From positions 620,001 through 684,000 of the forward strand of contig NC_016449.1 in assembly GCF_000235365.1 (NCBI RefSeq): a stretch of DNA of 64,000 bases, written 5' to 3'. Under the pieces are notes generated by a model. That model made no database searches. It had not been told where the DNA came from and worked only from the letters and a program-made list of their open reading frames with translations. Made by a program: the position numbers and the translations under genes. Positions 21,409-30,789 of this stretch are shown piece by piece; the stretch's first letter is position 1; each line of letters opens with the position of its first letter. This stretch comes from Eremothecium cymbalariae DBVPG#7215. Its lineage: Eukaryota > Ascomycota > Saccharomycetes > Saccharomycetales > Saccharomycetaceae.

Positions 21409-21447
21409 CTAGTGGCCCTCGGCACGTGCAGTATAACTCTTACGCAG
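21409..21447 (+). repeat. Short repeat matching 22261-22297
   Basis: CTAGTGGCCCTCGGCACGTG followed by CAGTATAACTC resembles CTAGGTGCCCTCGACACGTA with CAGTGAAATTA upstream of copy B. It seems to be the start of a further truncated repeat unit directly after copy A. Confidence 0.45.
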
Positions 21448-22060
21448 TCGTATTCAAGCGTGGAATCCACACGACCCCCATGTATCATCAACGGCGCTGG
21501 TCAATAATTCAAAAACTAAAAACAGCGGCAAAACGGCCTAGACTCGAATTGAATAATTGGAGTACTTTTGCTTACAAGATCATTTAAAAGGAGCTTCCAA
21601 TCCTGAATCTGTATTGTGTAACAGGTTCGTTCATCCTAATCATACAACTCTTATCTCTAACATATGTTAATAAGCCTACCATTTTCAAAAATACTTCAGT
21701 TCGAAATACGTTAACCCTTGTTAGGTAAGCTTGACGATTTACATAAATATATTTATAATACATATGAATCTTTGCCTATTTCTAATAATTTATTTATTTT
21801 TATATTTACCAGTAATCTATTAAAAGTAACAATGTAACATTTAACTAAATAATCGCTACATTTCCCAATACTTCCTTCCTTGGCACTGGGTCCAGAATTC
21901 CTTAAAAACCTATCTCATTGTATATTATGTTGGGATACTCCCAATCCAACAAAGTATACATATGTGATTCTCAAGTTGCCATCACAATGGGGATTGCATT
22001 GCTATGGACAATCGCTAATCTAGCCTCATATACATATTATTAATAATCAAAAAAACTGCA
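21448..22060. other. AT-rich spacer without recognisable gene
   Basis: About 600 bases between repeat copy A and tRNA-His. It holds a 24-base TGTTGG...CCAACA imperfect palindrome at 21928-21951 and many short TTTAT/AATA runs. I recognise no coding or RNA feature. Confidence 0.5.
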
Positions 22061-22068
22061 AAAGGAAA

Positions 22069-22140
22069 TGCCACCTCCTAGAATCGAACCAGGGTTTCAA
22101 CGGTCACAACGTTGTGTAATAACCAATATACTAAGATGGC
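22069..22140 (-). tRNA. tRNA-His(GTG), divergent
   Basis: The 72-base reverse-strand sequence aligns end to end with yeast tRNA-His: acceptor GCCATCT/AGGTGGC, anticodon arm CAACG-TTGTGAC-CGTTG with anticodon GTG, and an intact B box GGTTCGATTC. Compared with the S. cerevisiae gene it carries changes in the D arm (two G-to-T changes, one giving a T-T mismatch at the last D-stem pair and altering the A box) and a G-T pair in the acceptor stem. It also has a compensated pair swap in the anticodon stem. T-runs follow on the reverse strand (22060-22063, 22049-22055). It may be functional or in early decay. Confidence 0.8.
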
Positions 22141-22201
22141 TGTGAACTTCACGAAGGCACTTTGTAAGGCACCTGGTGTACATCGTTTTGTGCAGTTCTC
22201 T

Positions 22202-22530
22202 TGTCGTAAAATCAAAAGAGCCCCTCGACATCTCAGTTGTGGTGATCAAAAGAACATATACTAGGTGCCCTCGACACGTATGCAGTGAAATTATAAGAGA
22301 AGCTAGGGCTTCACGCAGATAGGGCTAAGAAGCATCATACCACATCCATCAGGCAACGGTGAGAATGTTAGATATTACAATGATGTCGACCAGAAACCGA
22401 CATATTGATGACTAAGGTTGGCCATCTAGGCTGGGCAGCAGAAACTATATAAGAAGACTCAAACTATGTGAATTAGAGTACCAGTCCATCCTAGGACACC
22501 AGAGCTTGATTGAAGATTGATTGAAGACTG
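22202..22530 (+). repeat. LTR-like repeat, copy B (with a nested 5' fragment)
   Basis: A short fragment TGTCGTAAAATCAAAAGAG (22202-22220, with a nearly identical 19-mer in copy A) is followed from 22274 by a fuller copy: CACGTATGCAGTGAAATTA, GAGAAGCTAG, GATGTCGACCAG, GCAGAAACTATATAAGA (TATA 22446-22453), ending near 22530 just before the ATG of the small secreted ORF. It lies upstream of tRNA-His, as copy A lies upstream of tRNA-Leu. Confidence 0.5.
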
Positions 22531-22534
22531 AGAA

Positions 22535-22864
22535 ATGGTTAAATTATTGAGCTTGATTACTGGTGCCTGCTTGGCAGCTACTGTGAGTTCAACTACGTTT
22601 GAGCTACGCAGAGGTGGGTGTGAAGGAGAAATACGTGCCAAATATTCGGAGGCAAAGTGTTACGGTTTCGATGCTGTAGACTCTATTAGTGTTTACGCCA
22701 TAGACAAGCTCACATCATTTGTCTTTTATCCAGATAATCTATGCAGAGGGAAAAACACTGCGGTCTATAATTATAGTCCAGGACAGTCTCCATCATGCAG
22801 AAAGCTACCAACGAAGTCTGGCAGCTTCCAGTTGAACTATAGTCAAGTTTCAACAGCTGGCTAA
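22535..22864 (+). CDS. Small secreted cysteine-containing protein, unknown function
   Basis: A 109-residue ORF with a good signal peptide (MVKLLSLITGACLAATVSS) and a mature part of about 90 residues holding four cysteines (29, 42, 70, 88). That pattern could form two disulfides. The mature part alternates hydrophobic and polar residues (DSISVYAIDKLTSFVFYPD) like a beta-rich fold. I do not recognise the family; a vague resemblance to beta/gamma-crystallin-like small secreted proteins is only an impression. A TATATAAG box lies about 85 bases upstream inside repeat copy B, so the repeat may supply its promoter. A related repeat piece follows at 23039-23113. It may be a real lineage-specific gene or a chance ORF; the signal peptide and cysteines favour a gene. 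Confidence 0.55.
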   Translation: MVKLLSLITGACLAATVSSTTFELRRGGCEGEIRAKYSEAKCYGFDAVDSISVYAIDKLTSFVFYPDNLCRGKNTAVYNYSPGQSPSCRKLPTKSGSFQLNYSQVSTAG

Positions 22865-23038
22865 GCTGCAAGGTGTATCTTATGACAAATTTATTTTAAA
22901 ATTTCCACTAACCGTTAGCGAAACCGGGACGAGGGAAGCTGGGACAGGGAGATGTACGTTAAGCCTATTATATAACCCCTAATGGGACCAGGCCTTGGGT
23001 ATGCACGACGCACAGATTGCAACTGGCGTATATATTAT

Positions 23039-23113
23039 CAGAGGGTAATTGATCCGATTAGAGACCATATAACGGTAGCTGATGCCCAATTAAAGGATTA
23101 GCTAGCACGTGAC
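23039..23113 (+). repeat. LTR-like repeat, 3' piece
   Basis: AGAGGGTAATTGATCCG, ATTAGAGACCATATAA and TTAGCTAGCACGTGAC align in order with the 3' end of copy A (21304-21379). With copy B it brackets the small secreted ORF. Confidence 0.5.
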
Positions 23114-23843
23114 TGACGCTATTCGCCCAGGACAGCTTTACTTAGTTCTAACGTTCATAAGTCTAGTGTATATGGATCAATATTACCTATCTATTAAGCT
23201 CGTTCGTTTACACATTCACATGCGGCGCCAGTAGCCGTTTCTTGAGCACTGTAGGAAAACACTTGGTGGGGTGGACTGGGTTTATCAGTCGGCCGTACCA
23301 TCTCTGCAGAAGTTGAAGAACTTAAAGGTGCAGATCAAATTTAATGTCTCTAATAATGCGGGGATACTACTGGCTGTTTTAATGGAGCCACGATCTCGCA
23401 ACTTGTTAATAAAGCTCTATGGAACGATATGTAGTCTGTATACTGGATACGAGCGATGCAACATGCGTCTCTCCAAACGCTATGGCCAGTTATGGCCGAA
23501 TAGAGACCAGTAACTAGTGATAGAGCAGTTAAAAAGAAATTAGTAAGTGCTTGTACGACGACGACGACACCTTTGCAGGCATTTCTCCGGCGGTGACATC
23601 TAATGAACAAATGAGAATTCAGTGGATATTGTTATAACGTTAAAAAAGAAAGTATTAATTATAACAAATTATAACTCAATCATTACTTCATATATAGGCC
23701 CATAATTATTTAACAACTCTAGAAAGTAGCACTACATATGCTAGTGTTGACAACATGGACACATATCTGCAGTGTCGGGAGCGGGGAATTTTTTGTAATT
23801 ATCTAGCGACACTTTTTATTTTCCATCATGGTACAAGAGATGA
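23114..23843. other. Spacer between the repeat island and the first hexose transporter gene
   Basis: 730 bases with no credible gene. It contains a short (ACG)n run at 23556-23570. The last part is the 3' flank of the reverse-strand transporter. ORFs on either strand here lack any recognisable domain. Confidence 0.45.
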
Positions 23844-25484
23844 TTACATCATTCTCTTGTACCATGGCTTCTCATCATGTTTGAAAGCCTCTGCGTCGTA
23901 GCCAGCATCTCTTCTGGAAGCAGGAACCCATTGGGAAGATTTCCATGGTAAGACACCTTCTTGCCACATCTCTTCCACCTCTTCTAGAGTCAATCCTTTA
24001 GTCTCTGGGACGAAGAAGAAGATGTAGAAGAAAGAGAATATTAGAGAGCCCATGAAAACGTAACCATAGTAGAATTTGATGGCGGTTGTAATGAATGGTG
24101 TGAAGAAACCAATCAAGAAACCCCAAATCCAGTTGGCAGCGGTTGCAATGGCCATACCCTTGGCCTTAACTCTCAATGGGAAGGTTTCTGCAACAATAAC
24201 GTAGGCAATTGGAGCCCAAGTGGTTGCGAAACTGAAGATATAGAAACAGGTGAAAACAATCATGATGTTACCAGCACTCTTGGATGCGGGTTGGTCATCG
24301 CCGTTTGGCCATAATTTGGTAACACCGACAGATGCAAAGATAACCATGCAGACAGCCATAGCGGCGGCACCCCATAACAAACACTTTCTTCTGCCAAACT
24401 TGTCGACAACGTAAATAGCAACGAAGGTGGAGGCAAAGTTAACAACACCTAACACAATGGCTGTTTGGTATGAATCTTCCATACCAACAGATTGGAAGAT
24501 AGTAGTACCATAATAGAAAAAGTAGTTGTTACCGGTTAATTGTTGTAGAGATTGGATCATGATACCCATGATCAAACGCTGCAGAATTTTAGTCTTGGTA
24601 GAGAACAATTCACCCCAAGATGCATTACCAGCCATTCTCTCAATTTCAACACCTGCTTGGATGTTGTCAATTTCGGCCTGGATAGATGGGTCCTCCATAG
24701 AAACCTTGTTCGATCTAGCAAGAGATCTTTTGGCCTCCTCGATTTTGTTAACCTCAACCAAGTAACGTGGTGATTCTGGAACCATAGCCATACCAGCCAC
24801 CATGAAGGCAGCCCAGACGAAACATAACCCAAGAGGAACTCTCCATTGAACGGCGTCGCTGTGTTTCTTGGTACCATAGTTAGTACAGTAACCAAGGAAA
24901 ATACCTGCAGTAATCATCAACTGGTAACAGGAGACCAAAGTACCTCTCAAATGCTTTGGAGAAGTCTCAGAAATCAACATTGGAGACAAAACAGCAATAC
25001 CACCGACACCAAGACCAGAAACAATTCTTCCAATGAAATATTGGTACCATTTATCAGTCGAACTGATCTGAATGACAATACCAACGACGTAAACTAGGGT
25101 GACACACATCAACCCAATACGACGGCCATACATGTCACCCAACTTAGACAACACAATACCACCGATAGCACATCCAATGTTGAAAATAGACACGATTAAA
25201 CCAGTACGAACATCCGATAAATAATGACTACCATCAGCCCGTGTCTGACCAAACCTCCTCACAAAATCTGTTTGCCTAACAAACCCAGAAATAGTACCAG
25301 TATCCCAACCAAACACAAACCCACCGAAAGCAACAAACAAACACATAATAGAAACTGTCAAGTAAGCTGACGCCGGCTTGGCCGGAATTTCCACAGCTGC
25401 TGGTTCTTCCCCATATTTATTATTTTGCAGGCTCAAAGAATCTTTAGAACCACCTGATTCTGCTGGTATAACCGCCTCACTCAT
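23844..25484 (-). CDS. HXT: Hexose transporter, copy 1 (HXT/KHT family)
   Basis: A 546-residue major-facilitator sugar porter with 12 membrane segments, for facilitated hexose uptake at the plasma membrane. Signature motifs: [11 protein letters not shown] (TM1), [44 protein letters not shown] (TM7; Asn319 at the position that is Ile in copy 2), [11 protein letters not shown], and [16 protein letters not shown]. The C-terminal tail is longer than in copy 2 and ends KPWYKRMM, as in many Hxt proteins. Much of the gene is nearly base-for-base identical to the copy at 29182-30789, in patches. In S. cerevisiae the HXT clusters also adjoin the arginyl-tRNA synthetase genes YDR341C and YHR091C. Confidence 0.95.
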   Translation of the reverse strand: MSEAVIPAESGGSKDSLSLQNNKYGEEPAAVEIPAKPASAYLTVSIMCLFVAFGGFVFGWDTGTISGFVRQTDFVRRFGQTRADGSHYLSDVRTGLIVSIFNIGCAIGGIVLSKLGDMYGRRIGLMCVTLVYVVGIVIQISSTDKWYQYFIGRIVSGLGVGGIAVLSPMLISETSPKHLRGTLVSCYQLMITAGIFLGYCTNYGTKKHSDAVQWRVPLGLCFVWAAFMVAGMAMVPESPRYLVEVNKIEEAKRSLARSNKVSMEDPSIQAEIDNIQAGVEIERMAGNASWGELFSTKTKILQRLIMGIMIQSLQQLTGNNYFFYYGTTIFQSVGMEDSYQTAIVLGVVNFASTFVAIYVVDKFGRRKCLLWGAAAMAVCMVIFASVGVTKLWPNGDDQPASKSAGNIMIVFTCFYIFSFATTWAPIAYVIVAETFPLRVKAKGMAIATAANWIWGFLIGFFTPFITTAIKFYYGYVFMGSLIFSFFYIFFFVPETKGLTLEEVEEMWQEGVLPWKSSQWVPASRRDAGYDAEAFKHDEKPWYKRMM

Positions 25485-26588
25485 GTTTTATAAAAAGTAG
25501 CAAACTTCGTCGATTTATAATATTCTTCTTAAGAAGTATGCCTCGATATACTTTCACGCTACCACAACAAAAACCGAAAGAAAAAAATACATGTTATAAT
25601 TGCAAAACCCCACCTACAATACTTTCGTCAAGTTCTCACCATTATATATATATATATATATGCCTTTTTTTTCCCCACTATATGCATAAACTTGTTTCTT
25701 TACTTTGCTAAAGTATTTCGTTTCCGTCACTACAGTCGGCCATTTTTACTGCATAGCCCCACCATGCCAATATGTCATCTCGACACTTTCTAAGGAAGGA
25801 AAAAAATCTTCAAATTGCTGAAAGTTCCCCAGCTTCATTTTTCCGGCTTAATTATTCCTTGTCTCGTTATGTTATCCGGAACCTTCTCACCTGGTTCTCT
25901 CTTACTCTCTGCTGTTTCTCTGTGTTCACCCCACACTCATAAATTGTGTATACAGTTTCTTTACGAATATTATCCGTAGCTACAAAAAATAAAAAAACAC
26001 ACCTTGCCTATATTCATCGGAATATCTTGTATCATTTCCAATAGCACTACGAGCTATTCTGAATAAGAGATGATCACCCAACGTCTCTGCTCTTCACTTA
26101 CTTTTATTCTTAGCCCTCATCAGGATATGCCGCATAGCATTTTACATCATCTCTCAATAAAAAGAAACGCTCGAAGAAATCTGCAGGGACCGGGGATACT
26201 AGCTCGTGCAGTGCGTCATATCTGTGAGGTTTTTCCTGTTTTCGATTTTTCGGTTTCTCGAGAACCCCACAGATAAAAAAATTTTTACCAAGAGATGGAT
26301 GGATGATGATGTATGGTGGTAGGTGAGGAGTATATGTTATTCAACTGCGGGCTAGGGAAGAATTTCAAGTGGAAAAGTGCGGAACAATTGAGTGAAAATC
26401 TGGAGAAAAGCGGGGGGAGGGGGAAATCGGGGGAATCACAATCTTGAGATGTATGGTTGAGCGTTATGCTGATAAAGAGGGTTGACTGTAGATTAATACT
26501 GATATTAGTCGTAATTAAAGTAGATATAAAGTTAGTTTTTAGTATATTGTTAGGTAGATAGTTAGGTAGGTAGGTAGGTAGGTAGCTT
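25485..26588. promoter_or_regulatory. Promoter of hexose transporter copy 1
   Basis: A 1.1-kb region typical of regulated HXT promoters. It contains a TA tract (25643-25661), a CTCGAG box (26257-26262), and a G-rich block AAAAGCGGGGGGAGGGGG near 26405-26434 that resembles Mig1-type W4-GC-GGGG sites. A (TAGG)n run (26551-26585) lies beside the ArgRS stop. Site assignments are inference. Confidence 0.5.
26551..26585. repeat. (TAGG)n microsatellite
   Basis: TAGG/TAGA tetranucleotide repeats immediately 3' of the ArgRS stop codon. Confidence 0.85.
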
Positions 26589-28541
26589 TTACATTCTGTC
26601 TACTGGAGTCAGACCTATCAAACGCATGCCGTTGTTTAGGACTTGTCTTGCTGCGGCATATAGAGCTAGACGGGCGGTAGCTGTTTCTTTAGTCTGTCCG
26701 GCGACCCATAGGACGTCGTAGCAGGAAGAGACCTGGTGGGTCAATTTAAAGAGGTAAGTCACAATAGTTGAGGGTTCGTGGGTTTTGGCCGCGTTTCTTA
26801 GAACATCGGGGTATTGGGCTAGTATGCGAACTAGGGTGCTTGCGGCAGGTTCTACTAGAAGGGAGAAGTCAGCGGAGGGCCATTCGTCAGGGGTAATGTC
26901 AGATGCGTTTCTTGCGACGGACCTCAATCTTGAGTGAGCGTACTGCAAGTATGGGCCCGTGTCGCCTTCGAATGAAAGCATTCTTTCCCATTTGAATTCG
27001 TAGTTATTGATTCTTTTAGCTTGCATATCTTGAATCATGACGGAGGAAATGCCAACCAAGTCTGCGACTTGGTCAGGGTTCTCGACTTGAGCATACTTGG
27101 TTTCGTTTTTTCTCATAACTTCGTGCATGTTTTCCTTTGTTTCTTCAAGAATATTGTCTAGGAATACTACAGTGCCTTTCCTGGTCGACATGCCTTGAAC
27201 CATGCCGAAGTTGACATGTTGCAAATTGTTGGCCCATTCGAAGCCCATCTGCTTCAAAATTTCAAAGAATTGAGCGGTGTGTAGATCTTGTTGCGAAGCA
27301 ATTACGTAGATCATTTTATCGAATTTATACTTTTCGTAACGGTCTATAGCAGCTCCGACGTCTCTTGTCAAGTATAAAGTAGTACCGTCTGATTTCTGTA
27401 CAATGACTTTTCCTAGCTTCTTTTTGAACTTGGTTAGGTCGATCAAAACAGCACCCTTATCCTCGTGGGTTAGGCCCTTTTCTTTAAAAAGCTCTAAAGC
27501 TTTATCCATAGACTTTTTGTTTACTTGGGATTCGCCGGAGTAGACATCATATTTGATATTCAAACGGGCATATGTGTCTACGTATTTTTTAATAGACAAG
27601 TCACGGAAGCGTTTCCAGATTTTTAAAGCGTTTTCATCCCCATCCTCCATCTTCTTGAAGTAAACGCGCGCTCTTTCATTGGTGGACTCACCATCGGCCT
27701 TTGAGTCACCTTCTGATGCAACATCCTTATTAATACGAACGTATACATCAAATAGATGTCTAATTGGGTCATTCTGTAGTGCCTCCTCGTCACCATATCT
27801 CTCAAAGCCAACAGCAAGCAACCCAAATTGTTTCCCCCAGTCACCCAAGTAATTCATTCTAATGACATCCCAACCTAATTTCTCGTATAAATTAGACAAA
27901 AACCCGCCAATGATCGTCGATCTCAAATGACCGGCATGAAACGGCTTCGCAATGTTTGGAGAAGAAAACTCAATGATAACCCTCTTATTTTCAACTAACT
28001 TACAAGCTCCATAATCTTCTCCTCTATTCAAAACATCAGGTATGACAAACTTAAATAAGAACTCTGGCTTGAAAAAAAACTTGATAAAAGAACCACTGGC
28101 CTCCACTTTATCCAAAAATTCACCGCATGGGAAATTAGAAGCCCATTCAGAAGCCAAATCATTTGGATTAGACCCCTTAATTCTCAATCTAGGCACTGGA
28201 ATCAACAAATCCCCTCTGTCTAAAGTGTTGGTCCACTCTAAAGCCTCATAAATCAAAGATGAACAAACACCGGATATAGTTGATAATTCTTGCGAGATAT
28301 AATTTCTCATCAAATCAATCACATTAACATCAGGATGAGATCCCTCAATTCTTTTAGGCTCTTGAATGGATAATCTAGCTAGCATGGAGCACACATTTTC
28401 GACTGCAGACATATTGGAAGAAAAGGTTCGTTGAAACAAATTTACCGGTTGTCGATATGCACTGTAAGCGTCTAGCAAAAGGTATTTTCTACTGTTTAAA
28501 TGTCTTACTGATAAAAATGCCCGTGAAAGTCTCTGAAACAT
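26589..28541 (-). CDS. YDR341C/MSR1: Arginyl-tRNA synthetase, probably dual-targeted by two start codons
   Basis: Class I synthetase charging tRNA-Arg. From the first ATG it has 650 residues. Residues 1-43 are rich in Arg/Ser/Leu with a single acidic residue (MFQRLSRAFLSVRHL...FQRTFSS), a typical mitochondrial presequence. Met44 (codon at 28410-28412) begins SAVENVCSMLARLSI, which matches the start of the cytosolic yeast enzyme. The HIGH-type motif is FHAGHLRST (about 201-209); the KMSKS-type motif is GMSTRKG. The C-terminal anticodon-binding domain ends LIGLTPVDRM, like the yeast protein. S. cerevisiae has separate duplicated genes (YDR341C cytosolic, MSR1 mitochondrial); here one gene appears to serve both. 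Confidence 0.95.
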   Translation of the reverse strand: MFQRLSRAFLSVRHLNSRKYLLLDAYSAYRQPVNLFQRTFSSNMSAVENVCSMLARLSIQEPKRIEGSHPDVNVIDLMRNYISQELSTISGVCSSLIYEALEWTNTLDRGDLLIPVPRLRIKGSNPNDLASEWASNFPCGEFLDKVEASGSFIKFFFKPEFLFKFVIPDVLNRGEDYGACKLVENKRVIIEFSSPNIAKPFHAGHLRSTIIGGFLSNLYEKLGWDVIRMNYLGDWGKQFGLLAVGFERYGDEEALQNDPIRHLFDVYVRINKDVASEGDSKADGESTNERARVYFKKMEDGDENALKIWKRFRDLSIKKYVDTYARLNIKYDVYSGESQVNKKSMDKALELFKEKGLTHEDKGAVLIDLTKFKKKLGKVIVQKSDGTTLYLTRDVGAAIDRYEKYKFDKMIYVIASQQDLHTAQFFEILKQMGFEWANNLQHVNFGMVQGMSTRKGTVVFLDNILEETKENMHEVMRKNETKYAQVENPDQVADLVGISSVMIQDMQAKRINNYEFKWERMLSFEGDTGPYLQYAHSRLRSVARNASDITPDEWPSADFSLLVEPAASTLVRILAQYPDVLRNAAKTHEPSTIVTYLFKLTHQVSSCYDVLWVAGQTKETATARLALYAAARQVLNNGMRLIGLTPVDRM

Positions 28542-29181
28542 ACACAGATCAAATCTGACAATAAGTAACGTCGAAGTTAAAAGCTTAGAGTATTAATGAA
28601 ACTATCTATAACTCCAGCAGACCACATTAAAAGCATCAGTTGGGCTGGTAGAAGAAGGTTTGGGCCTTGTCCATTTAACAACAAAAAGAAACAAAATTGG
28701 AAAAACGAAAATTTTTATGAGTCACTACGTACGTTGCGACAAAGCCAATTTGGTAAGCGTCAGTAGTGGTTGATGAGATTTAATAGTAATATATATATAT
28801 ATATATATATATAGTTAGAAGTGAAATTTTCCATAGGTTATTAGAGTAATACATTTGGTTTGGTGCTAGCATGTAATGCCAAGATGAACTACATTTGGGC
28901 TATATAAGGGAGTTTTAGGACAATATTACGTTAACCTCAATATGATCTAATGGTAGTTAATAATTTTTATATACATCCCTCATGAGCATCATAACAAAAA
29001 GTATTAATTAATGGTTCTTATAGACCATAAAAGTTCTAGCAGCACCCGTATGTAAGACACAGATATTCTGAAAGCGAAAGAATCAGGAAGCATTAATAAG
29101 GTTAGAGAGTAAGAAAATGAGCGATTCTCCCACTTTATTGTTGCTACGGTGTTCACAACTAAAAGATTTTTACCCGAGAAA
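28542..29181. promoter_or_regulatory. ArgRS promoter and 3' flank of transporter copy 2
   Basis: 640 bases with an alternating TA tract at 28789-28813. No gene is seen. Confidence 0.5.
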
Positions 29182-30789
29182 CTACTGCACAACTCTTCTG
29201 GAAGCAGGGACCCACTCGGTGGATTTCCATGGTAAGACACCTTCTTGCCACATCTCTTCCACCTCTTCTAGAGTCAATCCTTTAGTCTCTGGGACGAAGA
29301 AGAAGATGTAGAAGAAAGAGAATATTAGAGAGCCCATGAAAACGTAACCATAGTAGAATTTGATGGCGGTTGTAATGAATGGTGTGAAGAAACCAATCAA
29401 GAAACCCCAAATCCAGTTGGCAGCGGTTGCAATGGCCATTGCTTTCGATTTGATTCTCAATGGGAAGGTTTCTGCAACAATAACGTAGGCAATTGGAGCC
29501 CAAGTGGTTGCGAAACTGAAGATATAGAAACAGGTGAAAACAATCATGATGTTACCAGCACTCTTGGATGCGGGTTGGTCATCGCCGTTTGGCCATAATT
29601 TGGTAACACCGATGGACGCAAAGATAACCATGCAGACAGCCATAGCGGCGGCACCCCATAACAAACACTTTCTTCTGCCAAACTTGTCGACAACGTAAAT
29701 AGCAACGAAGGTGGAGGCAAAGTTAACAACACCTAACACAATTGAGGTTTGGTATGAATCTTCCATACCTACAGACTTAAAAATGGTAGTACCATAGTAG
29801 AAGAAGTAGTTGATACCAGTTAACTGTTGCAGAGACTGAACCATAATACCCATGATCAAACGTTGGAAAACTTTAGTCTTGGTAGAGAACAATTCACCCC
29901 AAGATGCAGTGCCAGCCATTCTCTCAATTTCAACACCTGCCTGAATTCTATCAATTTCGGCCTGGATAGATGGGTCCTCCATAGAAACCTTGTTCGATCT
30001 AGCAAGAGATCTTTTGGCCTCCTCGATTTTGTTAACCTCAACCAAGTAACGTGGTGATTCTGGAACCATAGCCATACCAGCCACCATGAAGGCAGCCCAG
30101 ACGAAACATAACCCAAGAGGAACTCTCCATTGAACGGCGTCGCTGTGTTTCTTGGTACCATAGTTAGTACAGTAACCAAGGAAAATACCTGCAGTAATCA
30201 TCAACTGGTAACAGGAGACCAAAGTACCTCTCAAATGCTTTGGAGAAGTCTCAGAAATCAACATTGGAGACAAAACAGCAATACCACCGACACCAAGACC
30301 AGAAACAATTCTTCCAATGAAATATTGGTACCATTTATCAGTCGAACTGATCTGAATGACAATACCAACGACGTAAACTAGGGTAACACACATCAACCCA
30401 ATACGACGGCCATACATGTCACCCAACTTAGACAACACAATACCACCGATAGCACATCCAATGTTGAAAATAGACACGACTAAACCAGTTCTGGCATTTG
30501 ACATACCATAAGTACCATCAGACCGGAGTTGACCAAACCTTCTGAGAAAGTCAGATTGATTAACAAATCCAGAAATAGTACCAGTATCCCAACCAAACAC
30601 AAACCCACCGAAAGCAACAAACAAACACAATACACAAACGGTCAAGTAGGCAGAAGCGGGCTTCGCTGGAACATCTACAAAGGCTAAGTCCTTCGATTCC
30701 TCATTTTTAACCTTTTGGGATGACGACGACGAATGCGTACTAATTACAGAGGGATGATCAGCTACGTCTGGCTTCAACACGACTGACAT
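29182..30789 (-). CDS. HXT: Hexose transporter, copy 2 (HXT/KHT family)
   Basis: A 535-residue sugar porter paralogous to copy 1, with all family motifs ([31 protein letters not shown]). I start at the ATG at 30789 (MSVVLKPDV); the open frame extends two codons further without an ATG. The N-terminal 50 residues and the C-terminal tail differ completely from copy 1, and this copy stops shortly after WVPASRR. Ile326 replaces Asn in [13 protein letters not shown], a TM7 position next to the sugar-binding Asn-Tyr-Phe. Long stretches, for example 29960-30384, are almost identical at the nucleotide level to copy 1. Confidence 0.95.
   Translation of the reverse strand: MSVVLKPDVADHPSVISTHSSSSSQKVKNEESKDLAFVDVPAKPASAYLTVCVLCLFVAFGGFVFGWDTGTISGFVNQSDFLRRFGQLRSDGTYGMSNARTGLVVSIFNIGCAIGGIVLSKLGDMYGRRIGLMCVTLVYVVGIVIQISSTDKWYQYFIGRIVSGLGVGGIAVLSPMLISETSPKHLRGTLVSCYQLMITAGIFLGYCTNYGTKKHSDAVQWRVPLGLCFVWAAFMVAGMAMVPESPRYLVEVNKIEEAKRSLARSNKVSMEDPSIQAEIDRIQAGVEIERMAGTASWGELFSTKTKVFQRLIMGIMVQSLQQLTGINYFFYYGTTIFKSVGMEDSYQTSIVLGVVNFASTFVAIYVVDKFGRRKCLLWGAAAMAVCMVIFASIGVTKLWPNGDDQPASKSAGNIMIVFTCFYIFSFATTWAPIAYVIVAETFPLRIKSKAMAIATAANWIWGFLIGFFTPFITTAIKFYYGYVFMGSLIFSFFYIFFFVPETKGLTLEEVEEMWQEGVLPWKSTEWVPASRRVVQ

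Noticed and set aside
21928..21951. TGTTGG...CCAACA as ends of a Ty1-type LTR
   Set aside because: Only 24 bases long with no internal sequence. It could be a chance palindrome or a minimal scar, so it is not called as an element.
22202..23570. Whole element bounded by TGTCGT and ACGACA
   Set aside because: The terminal match is six bases, the right end falls in an ACG microsatellite, and no gag, pol or target-site duplication is visible.
23271..23610. Overlapping 80- and 86-codon ORFs on opposite strands
   Set aside because: No motif, ordinary length for chance ORFs, and one depends on an ACG microsatellite.
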